From assembly GCF_009725235.1 (NCBI RefSeq), contig NZ_WJFC01000339.1:1-8552 (forward strand): a stretch of 8,552 bases of DNA, read 5' to 3'. The stretch's first letter is position 1, and the number at the start of each line of letters is the position of its first letter. The position numbers were made by a program, and so were the translations under genes. The DNA is from Scytonema sp. UIC 10036 (lineage in GTDB: Bacteria; Cyanobacteriota; Cyanobacteriia; Cyanobacteriales; Nostocaceae). The notes below the pieces were generated by a model that did no database searches, was not told where the DNA came from, and saw only the letters and a program-made list of their open reading frames with translations. Positions 1-5,432 of the stretch are shown piece by piece.

Positions 1-102
1 GTAGGGGGTAGACTAGGGAGAGGAAGTAGTAAGAGGTAGACTAGGGAGAAGAATATACTGTCCCCCTTGTGCCTCTAACCCCTACCCCCTAATCCCCAGT
101 CC
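1..102. repeat. Heptamer-type repeat tract with inverted arms
   Basis: The first 49 bases hold two copies of GGTAGACTAGGGAGA (7-21 and 35-49), spaced 28 bases apart, which is four heptamers. On the other side, C-rich heptamers run in phase from 75 to 102: CTAACCC, CTACCCC, CTAATCC, CCAGTCC. TAGGGGGTAG (2-11) is a perfect inverted match to CTACCCCCTA (82-91), so the two tracts can pair. The structure resembles the short tandem repeats (STRR) of filamentous cyanobacteria. It runs to within 10 bases of the next start codon and probably continues beyond the left edge of the window. Confidence 0.6.
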
Positions 103-112
103 TTAAAAAAAG

Positions 113-1387
113 ATGAAAATAAGCATTTGGAAATTTTTAGGGGTTTTGATTGCGATCGCCTTTTTGATAATTGGATGCGAGCACTTACCAAGCATTTCCA
201 CGAAATCTACCCCAGTCGTTATCAAACTCAGCGGTTGGATAGCTAGCCCAGCAGAACAAAAACTTTTGAAACAAGTCCTGCATGAATTTGAGGCAAAGCA
301 TCCAAATATCAAAGTGAAACATGAGGTTATTAATGACCAATATATGGATGTGATAAAAACTCGTTTGGTTGGAGAAGCAGCGCCCGATGTCTTTTATTTG
401 GATGCTTTTGAAGCTCCTTTCTTGATGAGCCAGAATGTTTTGGAACCACTAGATACATATATTACCTCCGAATTTGACTTGGCGGATTTTGAGGAAACGT
501 TATTAAAGAGTTTTCAGTATGGAAATTACATATACGGTCTTCCTAAAGATTATTCAACTCTTGCTCTGTTTTATAACAAAAAAGCTTTTGCTAAAGCAGG
601 CTTAGATAGCCCCCCAAACACTTGGGATGAACTCCGCACCTATTCTCAAAAGCTCTCTATAGACCCTAACCAGGATAGCAGAATCGACCAATATGGCTTC
701 GGTGAAATCCCTGAATTAGCACGTCAAGCTTACAAAATTAAAGCTTTTGGAGGACAAGTTGTAGACCGCAACGGTTATGCAACGTTTGCCAGTCAGGAAG
801 CTTTGCAAGGGTTGCGCTTAGCAGTAGACCAATACCAAAAAGACCGTTCTTCAGCACAAAAATCTGATGTTGGGACTAACTCTGGTGGTGAAATGTTCGG
901 TCAGGGCAAAGTTGCAATGATTGTTGAAGGGACTTGGACAATTCCGTATCTGACGGAAACTTTTCCCAATTTAGAGTTTGCTACCGCAGAAGTACCGAGT
1001 ATTAACAATCAAAAAAGCACAATGGTTTTTACTGTTGCTTATGTGATGAACAAGCAGTCAGAGCACAAAGCCGAAGCTTGGGAATTAATTTCTTATCTTA
1101 CAGGCAAAGAAGGAATGGCAAAATGGACGCAAACAGGTTTTGCCTTGCCATCACGGAAATCTGTTGCTCAGAAACTGGGATATGACAAAGACCCTTTGCG
1201 ATCTGCACTGTTAGCAGGCGTAGACTACGGGATGCCATGGCAACTGGGTAAATACCCTGCACCAATTATGAACAATTTTGACAACCAGTTTGTCAGTGCT
1301 TTACTCGGACAGCAACCCCTCAACCAAGCAATGCAGCGAGGACAGGAACAAGCAAATCAATTAGTCAAAGCGATCGCGATGGAGTGA
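113..1387 (+). CDS. ABC transporter solute-binding lipoprotein (sugar type, SBP family 1)
   Basis: This 424-residue protein is the external substrate-capturing subunit of an ABC importer, probably for a sugar, oligosaccharide or polyol. It starts with a basic end, a hydrophobic stretch (about 8-20) and a lipobox IIGC with the acylated cysteine at residue 22, so it should be a membrane-anchored periplasmic lipoprotein. The mature part has the family-1 pattern: an EFEAKHPNIKV segment early on, then a PDVFYLDA stretch, GLPKDYSTLALFYNKKAFAKAG, NTWDEL, GKVAMIVEGTW and a C-terminal ALPSRKSV region. The length is normal for the family. The ATG at 113 gives a good signal peptide but has no clear Shine-Dalgarno; the heptamer tract ends just upstream. 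Two HIP1 octamers lie inside (152, 1370). No permease or ATPase gene follows, so partners must be upstream or elsewhere. The exact substrate cannot be read from sequence. Confidence 0.9.
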   Translation: MKISIWKFLGVLIAIAFLIIGCEHLPSISTKSTPVVIKLSGWIASPAEQKLLKQVLHEFEAKHPNIKVKHEVINDQYMDVIKTRLVGEAAPDVFYLDAFEAPFLMSQNVLEPLDTYITSEFDLADFEETLLKSFQYGNYIYGLPKDYSTLALFYNKKAFAKAGLDSPPNTWDELRTYSQKLSIDPNQDSRIDQYGFGEIPELARQAYKIKAFGGQVVDRNGYATFASQEALQGLRLAVDQYQKDRSSAQKSDVGTNSGGEMFGQGKVAMIVEGTWTIPYLTETFPNLEFATAEVPSINNQKSTMVFTVAYVMNKQSEHKAEAWELISYLTGKEGMAKWTQTGFALPSRKSVAQKLGYDKDPLRSALLAGVDYGMPWQLGKYPAPIMNNFDNQFVSALLGQQPLNQAMQRGQEQANQLVKAIAME

Positions 1388-1438
1388 TACTATTTATAAG
1401 GTTTACCATGGAAAAATACATGGATACAGGAACAGAAA

Positions 1439-1723
1439 ATGACTACTCAAAAAACTTATGCCGAAGCTTGCAACGACTTCGATGAAATTTACAATGAGGC
1501 AATTAAAAGCCGAGAACCTGTAGTTGTTTCTCGTGAAGGTGCTGAAAGCGTATCCGTAATTCCCACTTCAGAATTGAACAGTATCATAGAAACAGCATAC
1601 TTGTTCCAGTCACCTGAAAATGCAGCGCGTCTTTTAGATGCTTTGCAACGTGTCAAAGCTAAGACTAATAAACCTCAAACTATAGAGGAGCTTCGTAAGG
1701 AGTTTAATTTATACGAAGAATAA
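1439..1723 (+). CDS. YefM/Phd-family antitoxin
   Basis: This 94-residue protein matches the antitoxin of YefM-YoeB type II systems: a DNA-binding N-terminal part with YAEACNDFDEIYNEAI, REPVVVSREGAESVSVIPTSEL in the middle, and an acidic C-terminal tail of the kind that wraps the toxin. AGGAAC at 1428-1433 is a well-placed ribosome binding site that supports the ATG at 1439. The cognate toxin frame follows after 10 bases. Antitoxins of this family repress their own promoter; the short leader contains a near-duplicate TACCATGGA (1404-1412) and TACATGGA (1417-1424) that could be operator half-sites, which is inference only. The antitoxin is full length while the toxin gene is broken, so it may now be an orphan regulator or protect against a related toxin elsewhere. 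Confidence 0.88.
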   Translation: MTTQKTYAEACNDFDEIYNEAIKSREPVVVSREGAESVSVIPTSELNSIIETAYLFQSPENAARLLDALQRVKAKTNKPQTIEELRKEFNLYEE

Positions 1724-1733
1724 TAACAAGTCA

Positions 1734-2052
1734 ATGTCAGAAAATTTAGAACCCGAAGAACTTTCTCAATCTGAAATTTCTCAAGAGATTTCACAACCTG
1801 ACCTCGTTTTTGACAAGCAGTTTTTGGAAGACCTTACCTATTGGGTAGAGACAAATAGAAAGATTGCACTCCGAGTTTTATCTCTAGTTGAAGAGATAAG
1901 ACGCAATCCTTTTGAAGGAACAGGCAGACCTGAAAGATTAAAATATTATCATATGGTCACGGCGGCTCACTCAAGTAGATCGCATTGTTTATGTCGTGAG
2001 TAACAACCGCATTGAGTTTATTCAAGCTCGTTATCATTACAGCGATCGCTAA
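1734..2052 (+). pseudogene. Frameshifted YoeB/Txe-family mRNA interferase toxin
   Basis: The first frame (1734-2003) has a 22-24 residue polar N-terminal extension, then the YoeB-like core DKQFLEDLTYW, LVEEIRRNPFEGTGRPERLK and YYH. It then runs out of frame to a premature TAA at 2001. The rest of the toxin is in another frame from TGG at 1954: WSRRLTQVDRIVYVV, then EFIQARYHYSDR and TAA at 2050-2052. In E. coli YoeB six residues separate LK from WSRR; here only three codons and one base remain, which fits an 8-base deletion near 1950-1954. The PFEG glutamate survives in the first frame. The WSRR arginine and RYHY histidine, which complete the RNase site, are in the second frame only, so the product should be inactive. 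No slippery heptamer is seen at the junction. A sequencing error is possible but less natural for an 8-base change. Confidence 0.85.
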
Positions 2053-2127
2053 AAAAGAGTTTTACTTTTTCAATTGAGACAAAATGTAAGTACACTCATA
2101 TTTTGCAGTACTATGGAGAGCTTCAAA

Positions 2128-2556
2128 ATGGAGCCAACAACTATGGGGGCAGTCCGAGTTAGAGTCAAACTGACAAACGCAATAGACGAAGCGATGATAA
2201 GCCGAGGAGTGCTTGCTCCCCATTTGTTGAGAGAGTGTGAAACCGAAGCATTAGTAGATACAGGAGCACTTACTCTTGTACTGCCAATGCAGGTTGTCGA
2301 ACAATTGGGTTTACGAATTAGAGGTAAACAGGTAGCTCGTTACGCAAATGGACTAGAGGAAACAGTGGGCGTTACCGAACCCGTTCTAATTGAATGTCAA
2401 GGAAGACAAACTGCAGATGAAGGATTAGTGGTGGGAGACGAAGTTATGCTAGGTCAAGTTATTTTGGAAAAACTAGATTTTTTGGTAGATTGCAAAAATC
2501 AGCAATTAGTTCCAAATCCCGCCAATCCTGATTACCCAGTAGCAACTATCAAGTAG
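2128..2556 (+). CDS. Small clan AA (retropepsin-like) aspartic protease
   Basis: This is a 142-residue single-lobe aspartic protease domain with the catalytic triplet in ALVDTGALTLVLP (D44-T45-G46). A VARYANGLEETVGVTEPV segment follows, in the usual flap region, then a hydrophobic-Gly motif in VMLGQVILEKLDFLVD. It ends with NQQLVPNP, typical of the short cyanobacterial proteins of this type. Such enzymes act as homodimers, each chain giving one Asp; the substrates are unknown. The frame is open upstream to a TTG at 2074, but the ATG at 2128 is preferred: GGAGAG (2115-2120) is spaced well before it, and MEPTTMGAVRVRVKL matches the usual N-terminus. There is no signal peptide or membrane segment, so it is probably cytoplasmic. 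It lies downstream of the decayed toxin-antitoxin pair and is convergent with the next gene. Confidence 0.8.
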   Translation: MEPTTMGAVRVRVKLTNAIDEAMISRGVLAPHLLRECETEALVDTGALTLVLPMQVVEQLGLRIRGKQVARYANGLEETVGVTEPVLIECQGRQTADEGLVVGDEVMLGQVILEKLDFLVDCKNQQLVPNPANPDYPVATIK

Positions 2557-2640
2557 TCCTCATCTTAAGCTTACGGTGTAACAAACAACTCATATCATGT
2601 CCGGTAGCATAACCATGCGGAAAAGATGCTTAAATTCTTA

Positions 2641-2700
2641 GCGCCTTTGCGACGGCAGGCGCTTCAACTGGTGGTAACCACAAGCTAGCGCTGCCTCGTC
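2641..2700. repeat. Palindromic repeat element between convergent genes; possible terminator
   Basis: GCGCCT (2641-2646) pairs with AGGCGC (2657-2662), with one further A-T pair outside. An overlapping larger imperfect inverted repeat joins 2651-2663 (GACGGCAGGCGCT) with 2687-2700 (AGCGCTGCCTCGTC). An inner dyad GTGG/CCAC sits at about 2671-2681. G+C content is higher than the surroundings, as is usual for dispersed palindromic repeats of cyanobacteria. The right arm covers the stop codon and last four codons of the minus-strand ScyD/E-family gene. The structure could end transcription from both sides, although no T-run follows the stem. Confidence 0.55.
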
Positions 2701-3995
2701 TTTGCGTGAGTTTTATTTAAGTATATAAGCGGACGTGATATCAATCCTAAAACTGCAAACGCAACCAAAGCAGTTGTTGTACCTGATTCGGGAACTTTTG
2801 TTATTGGACTAATCCTCAGAACTTGTCCCTGTCCTGCGCGATCGCCCTTATTCGATACATAAACATCGCCCTCAGAACCGACGGTAAGAGCAGTTGCTGA
2901 CTCAAGCCCATTACCACTCAAGAGAGTTGTACGAGTTCCATCAGGGGCTATCTGGATAAGAGACGCATCTGCGGTACCCAACCACTGAGGTTCATTGGAA
3001 TACTGCAACGCATACAAATTCCCTTTAGCATCAAATTCTAAATCGGAGAGCTGGGTAAAACCTTCGGCAAAAACCGTAACTTCGCCATCAGACGCGACTC
3101 GCAAAATACGTGCTTTTCCTACCGGAAAAGGGAAACCCGTGTACTCACTAACATACAAAGCACCATCGGGACCAAATGAAGCACCGGTTGGAACAGACTC
3201 AATCTCGATTTCTTCAGGAATGCGATCGCTTGGAGGTGCTTCAGGAGGTAAAACCTGTCCAGAACCGGGAGTTGGAAAGACGGGATTGGATATCTTTTGC
3301 TTGGGAAGTACAACAAAAGATTTCAAATTACTACCATCAAGCCCTACAGTTAATACATTATTGGCAGCTGCATCAATAACATAAGCAGTATTATCCTTTA
3401 TCGCCAGGGCATAAGGATTACTAGCTATCTCACCACTGGTATCAAGGACATTTCCCCCATCAGCATTATTAGCCAATTCATATTTTGCAAAATCAGCAAT
3501 ACTTGTTAGCGAACCCGTTTGAAAATCTACTTTATAAAGTTGTCCCCAACCTGAAGCGCTTTCTGGAAAATCATTGATGGTGGGATTACCACCATACCCA
3601 ATCAAAAGGTAAGGATTTCCTACAGCATCAAATTGTATATCTTGGGGACCTTCTCCCGTACTTCCACTAGGTCTTAAAGCTGTAGATGGTAAACCTTCAA
3701 GTATGCGCTCTTGTTTACCATCTTTCACTCTAGTGACTGCACCAGTTGTACCTACACAAGAATCAAGACCTTCCAAACTAGGTCCGGGAACGCACCGCCC
3801 ATCTCCTCCCACACCTGACTCTGTAATGTAAAGACTGCCATCGGGACCAAAGTTAAGACCTCTTACATTATTGAGTCCATCAGCAACAACGCTGAATGAA
3901 GCAGCTACTACTCTTTGAGTTCCAAAAACAGTAGCAAAACCGAATACAAGAGTTGCAAAGCTGACAGTTGTTCGAGATAGAAATGGTAAACGCAT
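2685..3995 (-). CDS. ScyD/ScyE-family secreted beta-propeller with PEP-CTERM-like tail
   Basis: This 436-residue exported protein belongs to the family named after ScyD and ScyE of the scytonemin (UV-screening pigment) cluster. An N-terminal signal peptide (about 1-32, ending VVAA) is followed by NHL-like propeller strands: LNFGPDGSLYITE (47-59), ASFGPDGALYVSE, LEFDAKGNLYALQ and LTVGSEGDVYVS. The family's cysteine pair is present in GRCVPGPSLEGLDSC (C68, C80). A proline-rich loop, PTPGSGQVLPPEAPP, interrupts the middle. The C-terminus has VPES (401-404), a hydrophobic segment and a basic end, which is a PEP-CTERM-like sorting signal with Ser in place of the final Pro and a longer tail than usual. 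The last residues TRQR come from a palindromic repeat. Neighbours are not scytonemin genes, so a role in that pathway is not claimed and no symbol is given. The start at 3995 is set by the signal peptide; no strong Shine-Dalgarno is seen. Confidence 0.85.
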   Translation of the reverse strand: MRLPFLSRTTVSFATLVFGFATVFGTQRVVAASFSVVADGLNNVRGLNFGPDGSLYITESGVGGDGRCVPGPSLEGLDSCVGTTGAVTRVKDGKQERILEGLPSTALRPSGSTGEGPQDIQFDAVGNPYLLIGYGGNPTINDFPESASGWGQLYKVDFQTGSLTSIADFAKYELANNADGGNVLDTSGEIASNPYALAIKDNTAYVIDAAANNVLTVGLDGSNLKSFVVLPKQKISNPVFPTPGSGQVLPPEAPPSDRIPEEIEIESVPTGASFGPDGALYVSEYTGFPFPVGKARILRVASDGEVTVFAEGFTQLSDLEFDAKGNLYALQYSNEPQWLGTADASLIQIAPDGTRTTLLSGNGLESATALTVGSEGDVYVSNKGDRAGQGQVLRISPITKVPESGTTTALVAFAVLGLISRPLIYLNKTHAKTRQR

Positions 3996-4054
3996 ACAAG
4001 AATTTAGGCGTCAAAAGGACAAAAATCTTTTGTGTTAATTAAAAATATTGAAGG

Positions 4055-4071
4055 TCTGTACTTTTTACAGA
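4055..4071. promoter_or_regulatory. 17-bp dyad, candidate operator for the ScyD/E-family gene
   Basis: TCTGTA and TACAGA form a perfect 6-bp inverted repeat around CTTTT. It lies just downstream of the candidate minus-strand -10 box, near the expected transcription start, where a bound repressor would block initiation. The regulator is unknown; it does not match the cyanobacterial LexA consensus well. Confidence 0.3.
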
Positions 4072-4072
4072 G

Positions 4073-4102
4073 AATATATAGGATAATGGTGAGCGATCGC
4101 AA
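4073..4102 (-). promoter_or_regulatory. Candidate promoter of the ScyD/E-family gene
   Basis: Read on the minus strand, TTGCGA (4102-4097) and TATATT (4078-4073) are spaced by 18 bases and resemble sigma-70 -35 and -10 boxes. The -35 box overlaps the HIP1 octamer at 4093. The leader to the ATG at 3995 would be about 70 bases. A+T-rich DNA produces such matches by chance, so this is tentative. Confidence 0.3.
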
Positions 4103-4216
4103 TGAACTTTTTTTCGATTGACTTGATATTTTTTTGTTTTTTATTTTCTATTTTTCATCTAAGAGATGATTTATAAATGATTCTTTGAATGTTCCTTCAT
4201 ATTTCATAAGATATAT

Positions 4217-4273
4217 GACGTTTATCCTAGAGACAGACTTTGGCTCATTCACAAGATTTACTTCATAAACGTC
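4217..4273. repeat. 9-bp perfect inverted repeat with 39-base spacer
   Basis: GACGTTTAT (4217-4225) is the exact reverse complement of ATAAACGTC (4265-4273). The spacer contains the first copy of GCTCATTCAC (4243-4252), whose second copy is outside the arms at 4286-4295. The structure could be a remnant of a small mobile element, a regulatory dyad or an RNA stem; no choice can be made from sequence alone. Confidence 0.4.
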
Positions 4274-4335
4274 TACATGGCTAAAGCTCATTCACTAGGC
4301 ATATATACTTGTATGCATTTCCTTAACTCATAATT

Positions 4336-4364
4336 TTGAAATAGAATTATTGTAGTTCTATTAA
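4336..4364 (+). promoter_or_regulatory. Candidate sigma-70-type promoter of cheR
   Basis: TTGAAA (4336-4341) and TATTAA (4359-4364) are separated by exactly 17 bases, close to the TTGACA/TATAAT consensus. The predicted start is about 50 bases ahead of the cheR ATG. The -10 box lies within a perfect palindrome, which argues for regulation at this site. Confidence 0.45.
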
Positions 4365-4372
4365 ATAGAACT
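4354..4372. promoter_or_regulatory. 19-bp perfect palindrome, candidate operator over the cheR -10 box
   Basis: AGTTCTATT (4354-4362), a central A, and AATAGAACT (4364-4372) make a perfect 9-bp dyad. A further half-site AATAGAA is present at 4340-4346, so three half-sites lie within 33 bases. The dyad covers the whole candidate -10 hexamer (4359-4364), the classic place for a repressor. As RNA it would have only a one-base loop, so a protein-binding DNA site is more likely than a hairpin. Confidence 0.45.
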
Positions 4373-4423
4373 TTCTCCAAGCCAAACAAACTCTATATGT
4401 AATCAGCAAAAACTAACGAATTT

Positions 4424-5248
4424 ATGATGCAAGAGCAACTTGAAGATATAGAAATTCAATTGCTGTTAGAAGGTATATATCGTTACTATGGATTTGATTT
4501 TAGAAACTATGCTTTAGCTTCAATTAAACGTCGAATTTGGGGAACAATTGAATCTGAAGGATTAACGAGTATCTCTGGATTGCAAGAAAAAGTGCTTCAC
4601 AATCCAGAATGTATGGAAAGATTGTTATTTAATCTTTCAGTTAATGTCACTAGCATGTTTCGTGACACTAGTTTTTTTCTAGCTTTAAGAAAAAAAGTTA
4701 TACCCTTATTACGAACATATCCTTTTATTCGCATTTGGCACGCTGGATGTTCAACTGGTGAAGAAGTCTATTCTATGGCAATTCTGTTGCATGAAGAAGG
4801 GCTTTATCACCGCTGTCGGTTGTATGCAACTGATATTAACGAAATGGTTTTAAAACAAGCAATATCTGGAATTTTTCCACTTGAACTCATGCAAACCTAT
4901 ACTCAAAACTATTTACAGGCAGGAGGAAAAAAATCTTTTTCAGAATATTACACTGCTGCATACGATAATGCGATATTTTCCTCTTATCTTAAAGAAAATA
5001 TGGTTTTTTCACAACATAACTTAGTCACAGATAATTCTTTTAATGAATTTCATGTCATTCTATGTAGAAATGTATTGATATATTTCAATCAATCTTTACA
5101 AAATAGAGTTCACAATCTTTTTTACGAAAGCCTTAATAGATATGGTATCCTTAGCTTGGGCCGTCAAGAATCCCTCAAATTTACTCCCCATGACAAAGAT
5201 TATGAAATGTTAGACGGCGATGAAAAGATTTATCGTAGGATTAGATAG
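4424..5248 (+). CDS. cheR: CheR-type protein glutamate methyltransferase
   Basis: This 274-residue SAM-dependent enzyme of the CheR family methylates glutamate side chains on signalling proteins. The N-terminal helical domain (about 7-85) includes YYGFDFRNYA, SIKRRI and NVTSMFRD (74-81). The methyltransferase domain has the SAM-binding HAGCSTGEE (106-114), ATDIN (135-139), and CRNVLIYF (214-221), all intact; the length is normal. There is no beta-subdomain extension or TPR, and no receptor-tethering pentapeptide partner is visible. ATG at 4424 is followed at once by a second ATG at 4427; neither has a clear Shine-Dalgarno. The gene is noticeably more A+T-rich than cheB and the kinase. It leads a cluster with cheB and a hybrid kinase. 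The target is not evident: the window has no chemoreceptor gene, so a non-motility sensory role is likely. Confidence 0.9.
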   Translation: MMQEQLEDIEIQLLLEGIYRYYGFDFRNYALASIKRRIWGTIESEGLTSISGLQEKVLHNPECMERLLFNLSVNVTSMFRDTSFFLALRKKVIPLLRTYPFIRIWHAGCSTGEEVYSMAILLHEEGLYHRCRLYATDINEMVLKQAISGIFPLELMQTYTQNYLQAGGKKSFSEYYTAAYDNAIFSSYLKENMVFSQHNLVTDNSFNEFHVILCRNVLIYFNQSLQNRVHNLFYESLNRYGILSLGRQESLKFTPHDKDYEMLDGDEKIYRRIR

Positions 5249-5279
5249 TGGTTAGTGGTTAGTAGTTAGTGGTTAGTGG
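5245..5279 (+). repeat. TTAGTGG heptamer array starting in the cheR stop codon
   Basis: Five in-phase heptamers are present: ATAGTGG, TTAGTGG, TTAGTAG, TTAGTGG, TTAGTGG. The first contains the cheR stop codon TAG (5246-5248). The array is the reverse complement in kind of the CCACTAA array before cheB, so the two can pair across the whole gap. Confidence 0.8.
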
Positions 5280-5343
5280 GATTGAACGGACGTGGGTCAG
5301 AGGTCATTTATAAAGTGAATATTAAATCGCTAAATGTATTGTG

Positions 5344-5376
5344 GTAGGTTGGGTTTCGTTCCTCAACCCAACCTAC
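5344..5376. repeat. Cyanobacterial palindromic repeat with 12-bp perfect stem
   Basis: GTAGGTTGGGTT (5344-5355) and AACCCAACCTAC (5365-5376) are exact reverse complements around the 9-base loop TCGTTCCTC. This GGTTGGGTT..CGTTCC..AACCCAACC type is widely dispersed in Nostoc-like genomes. Transcribed, it would make a strong hairpin between cheR and cheB. No T-run follows it, so it may attenuate or stabilise the message rather than end transcription. Confidence 0.75.
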
Positions 5377-5397
5377 TGTAATAAACTACTAATAAGC

Positions 5398-5432
5398 TAA
5401 CCAACTACTAACAACCAACCACTAACCACTAA
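5398..5432 (+). repeat. Inverted CCACTAA heptamer array ending on the cheB start codon
   Basis: Five in-phase heptamers occur: TAACCAA, CTACTAA, CAACCAA, CCACTAA, CCACTAA. The final A of the last unit (5432) is the A of the cheB ATG. The array provides an in-frame TAA at 5423-5425 and leaves no room for a purine-rich Shine-Dalgarno. Confidence 0.75.

Larger units (their letters stand above)
3996..4423. other. Divergent A+T-rich intergenic region
   Basis: This 428-base gap separates the minus-strand ScyD/E-family gene from plus-strand cheR. It holds a HIP1 octamer (4093-4100), a T-rich stretch (about 4124-4155), and several dyads. These are a 17-bp dyad at 4055-4071, a small hairpin TCATCT/AGATGA at 4155-4169, a long-spaced inverted repeat at 4217-4273, GCATA/TATGC at 4299-4316 and a 19-bp perfect palindrome at 4354-4372. 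GCTCATTCAC occurs twice (4243-4252, 4286-4295). No convincing coding frame or RNA gene was seen. Confidence 0.6.

Noticed and set aside
1408..1485. Short leader ORF from ATG 1408 overlapping the antitoxin
   Set aside because: It is only about 26 codons long, in a different frame, and explained by the antitoxin coding sequence it overlaps.
1944..1960. Programmed frameshift producing a full YoeB toxin
   Set aside because: No slippery heptamer or stem is seen at the junction, and about three residues needed between LK and WSRR are missing, which a simple frameshift would not restore.
2074..2127. TTG start at 2074 for the aspartic protease
   Set aside because: The extra 18 residues do not look like the family N-terminus, and ATG 2128 has a good Shine-Dalgarno in front of it.
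2995..3384. Open frames opposite the ScyD/E-family gene
   Set aside because: They are antisense or shifted shadows of a clearly coding propeller protein and show no family motifs.
4055..4071. LexA (SOS) box
   Set aside because: The arms TCTGTA/TACAGA do not fit the cyanobacterial AGTAC-N4-GTACT-like consensus.
5344..5376. Classical rho-independent terminator between cheR and cheB
   Set aside because: The stem is strong but no T-run follows, and the sequence is a known type of dispersed cyanobacterial palindrome.
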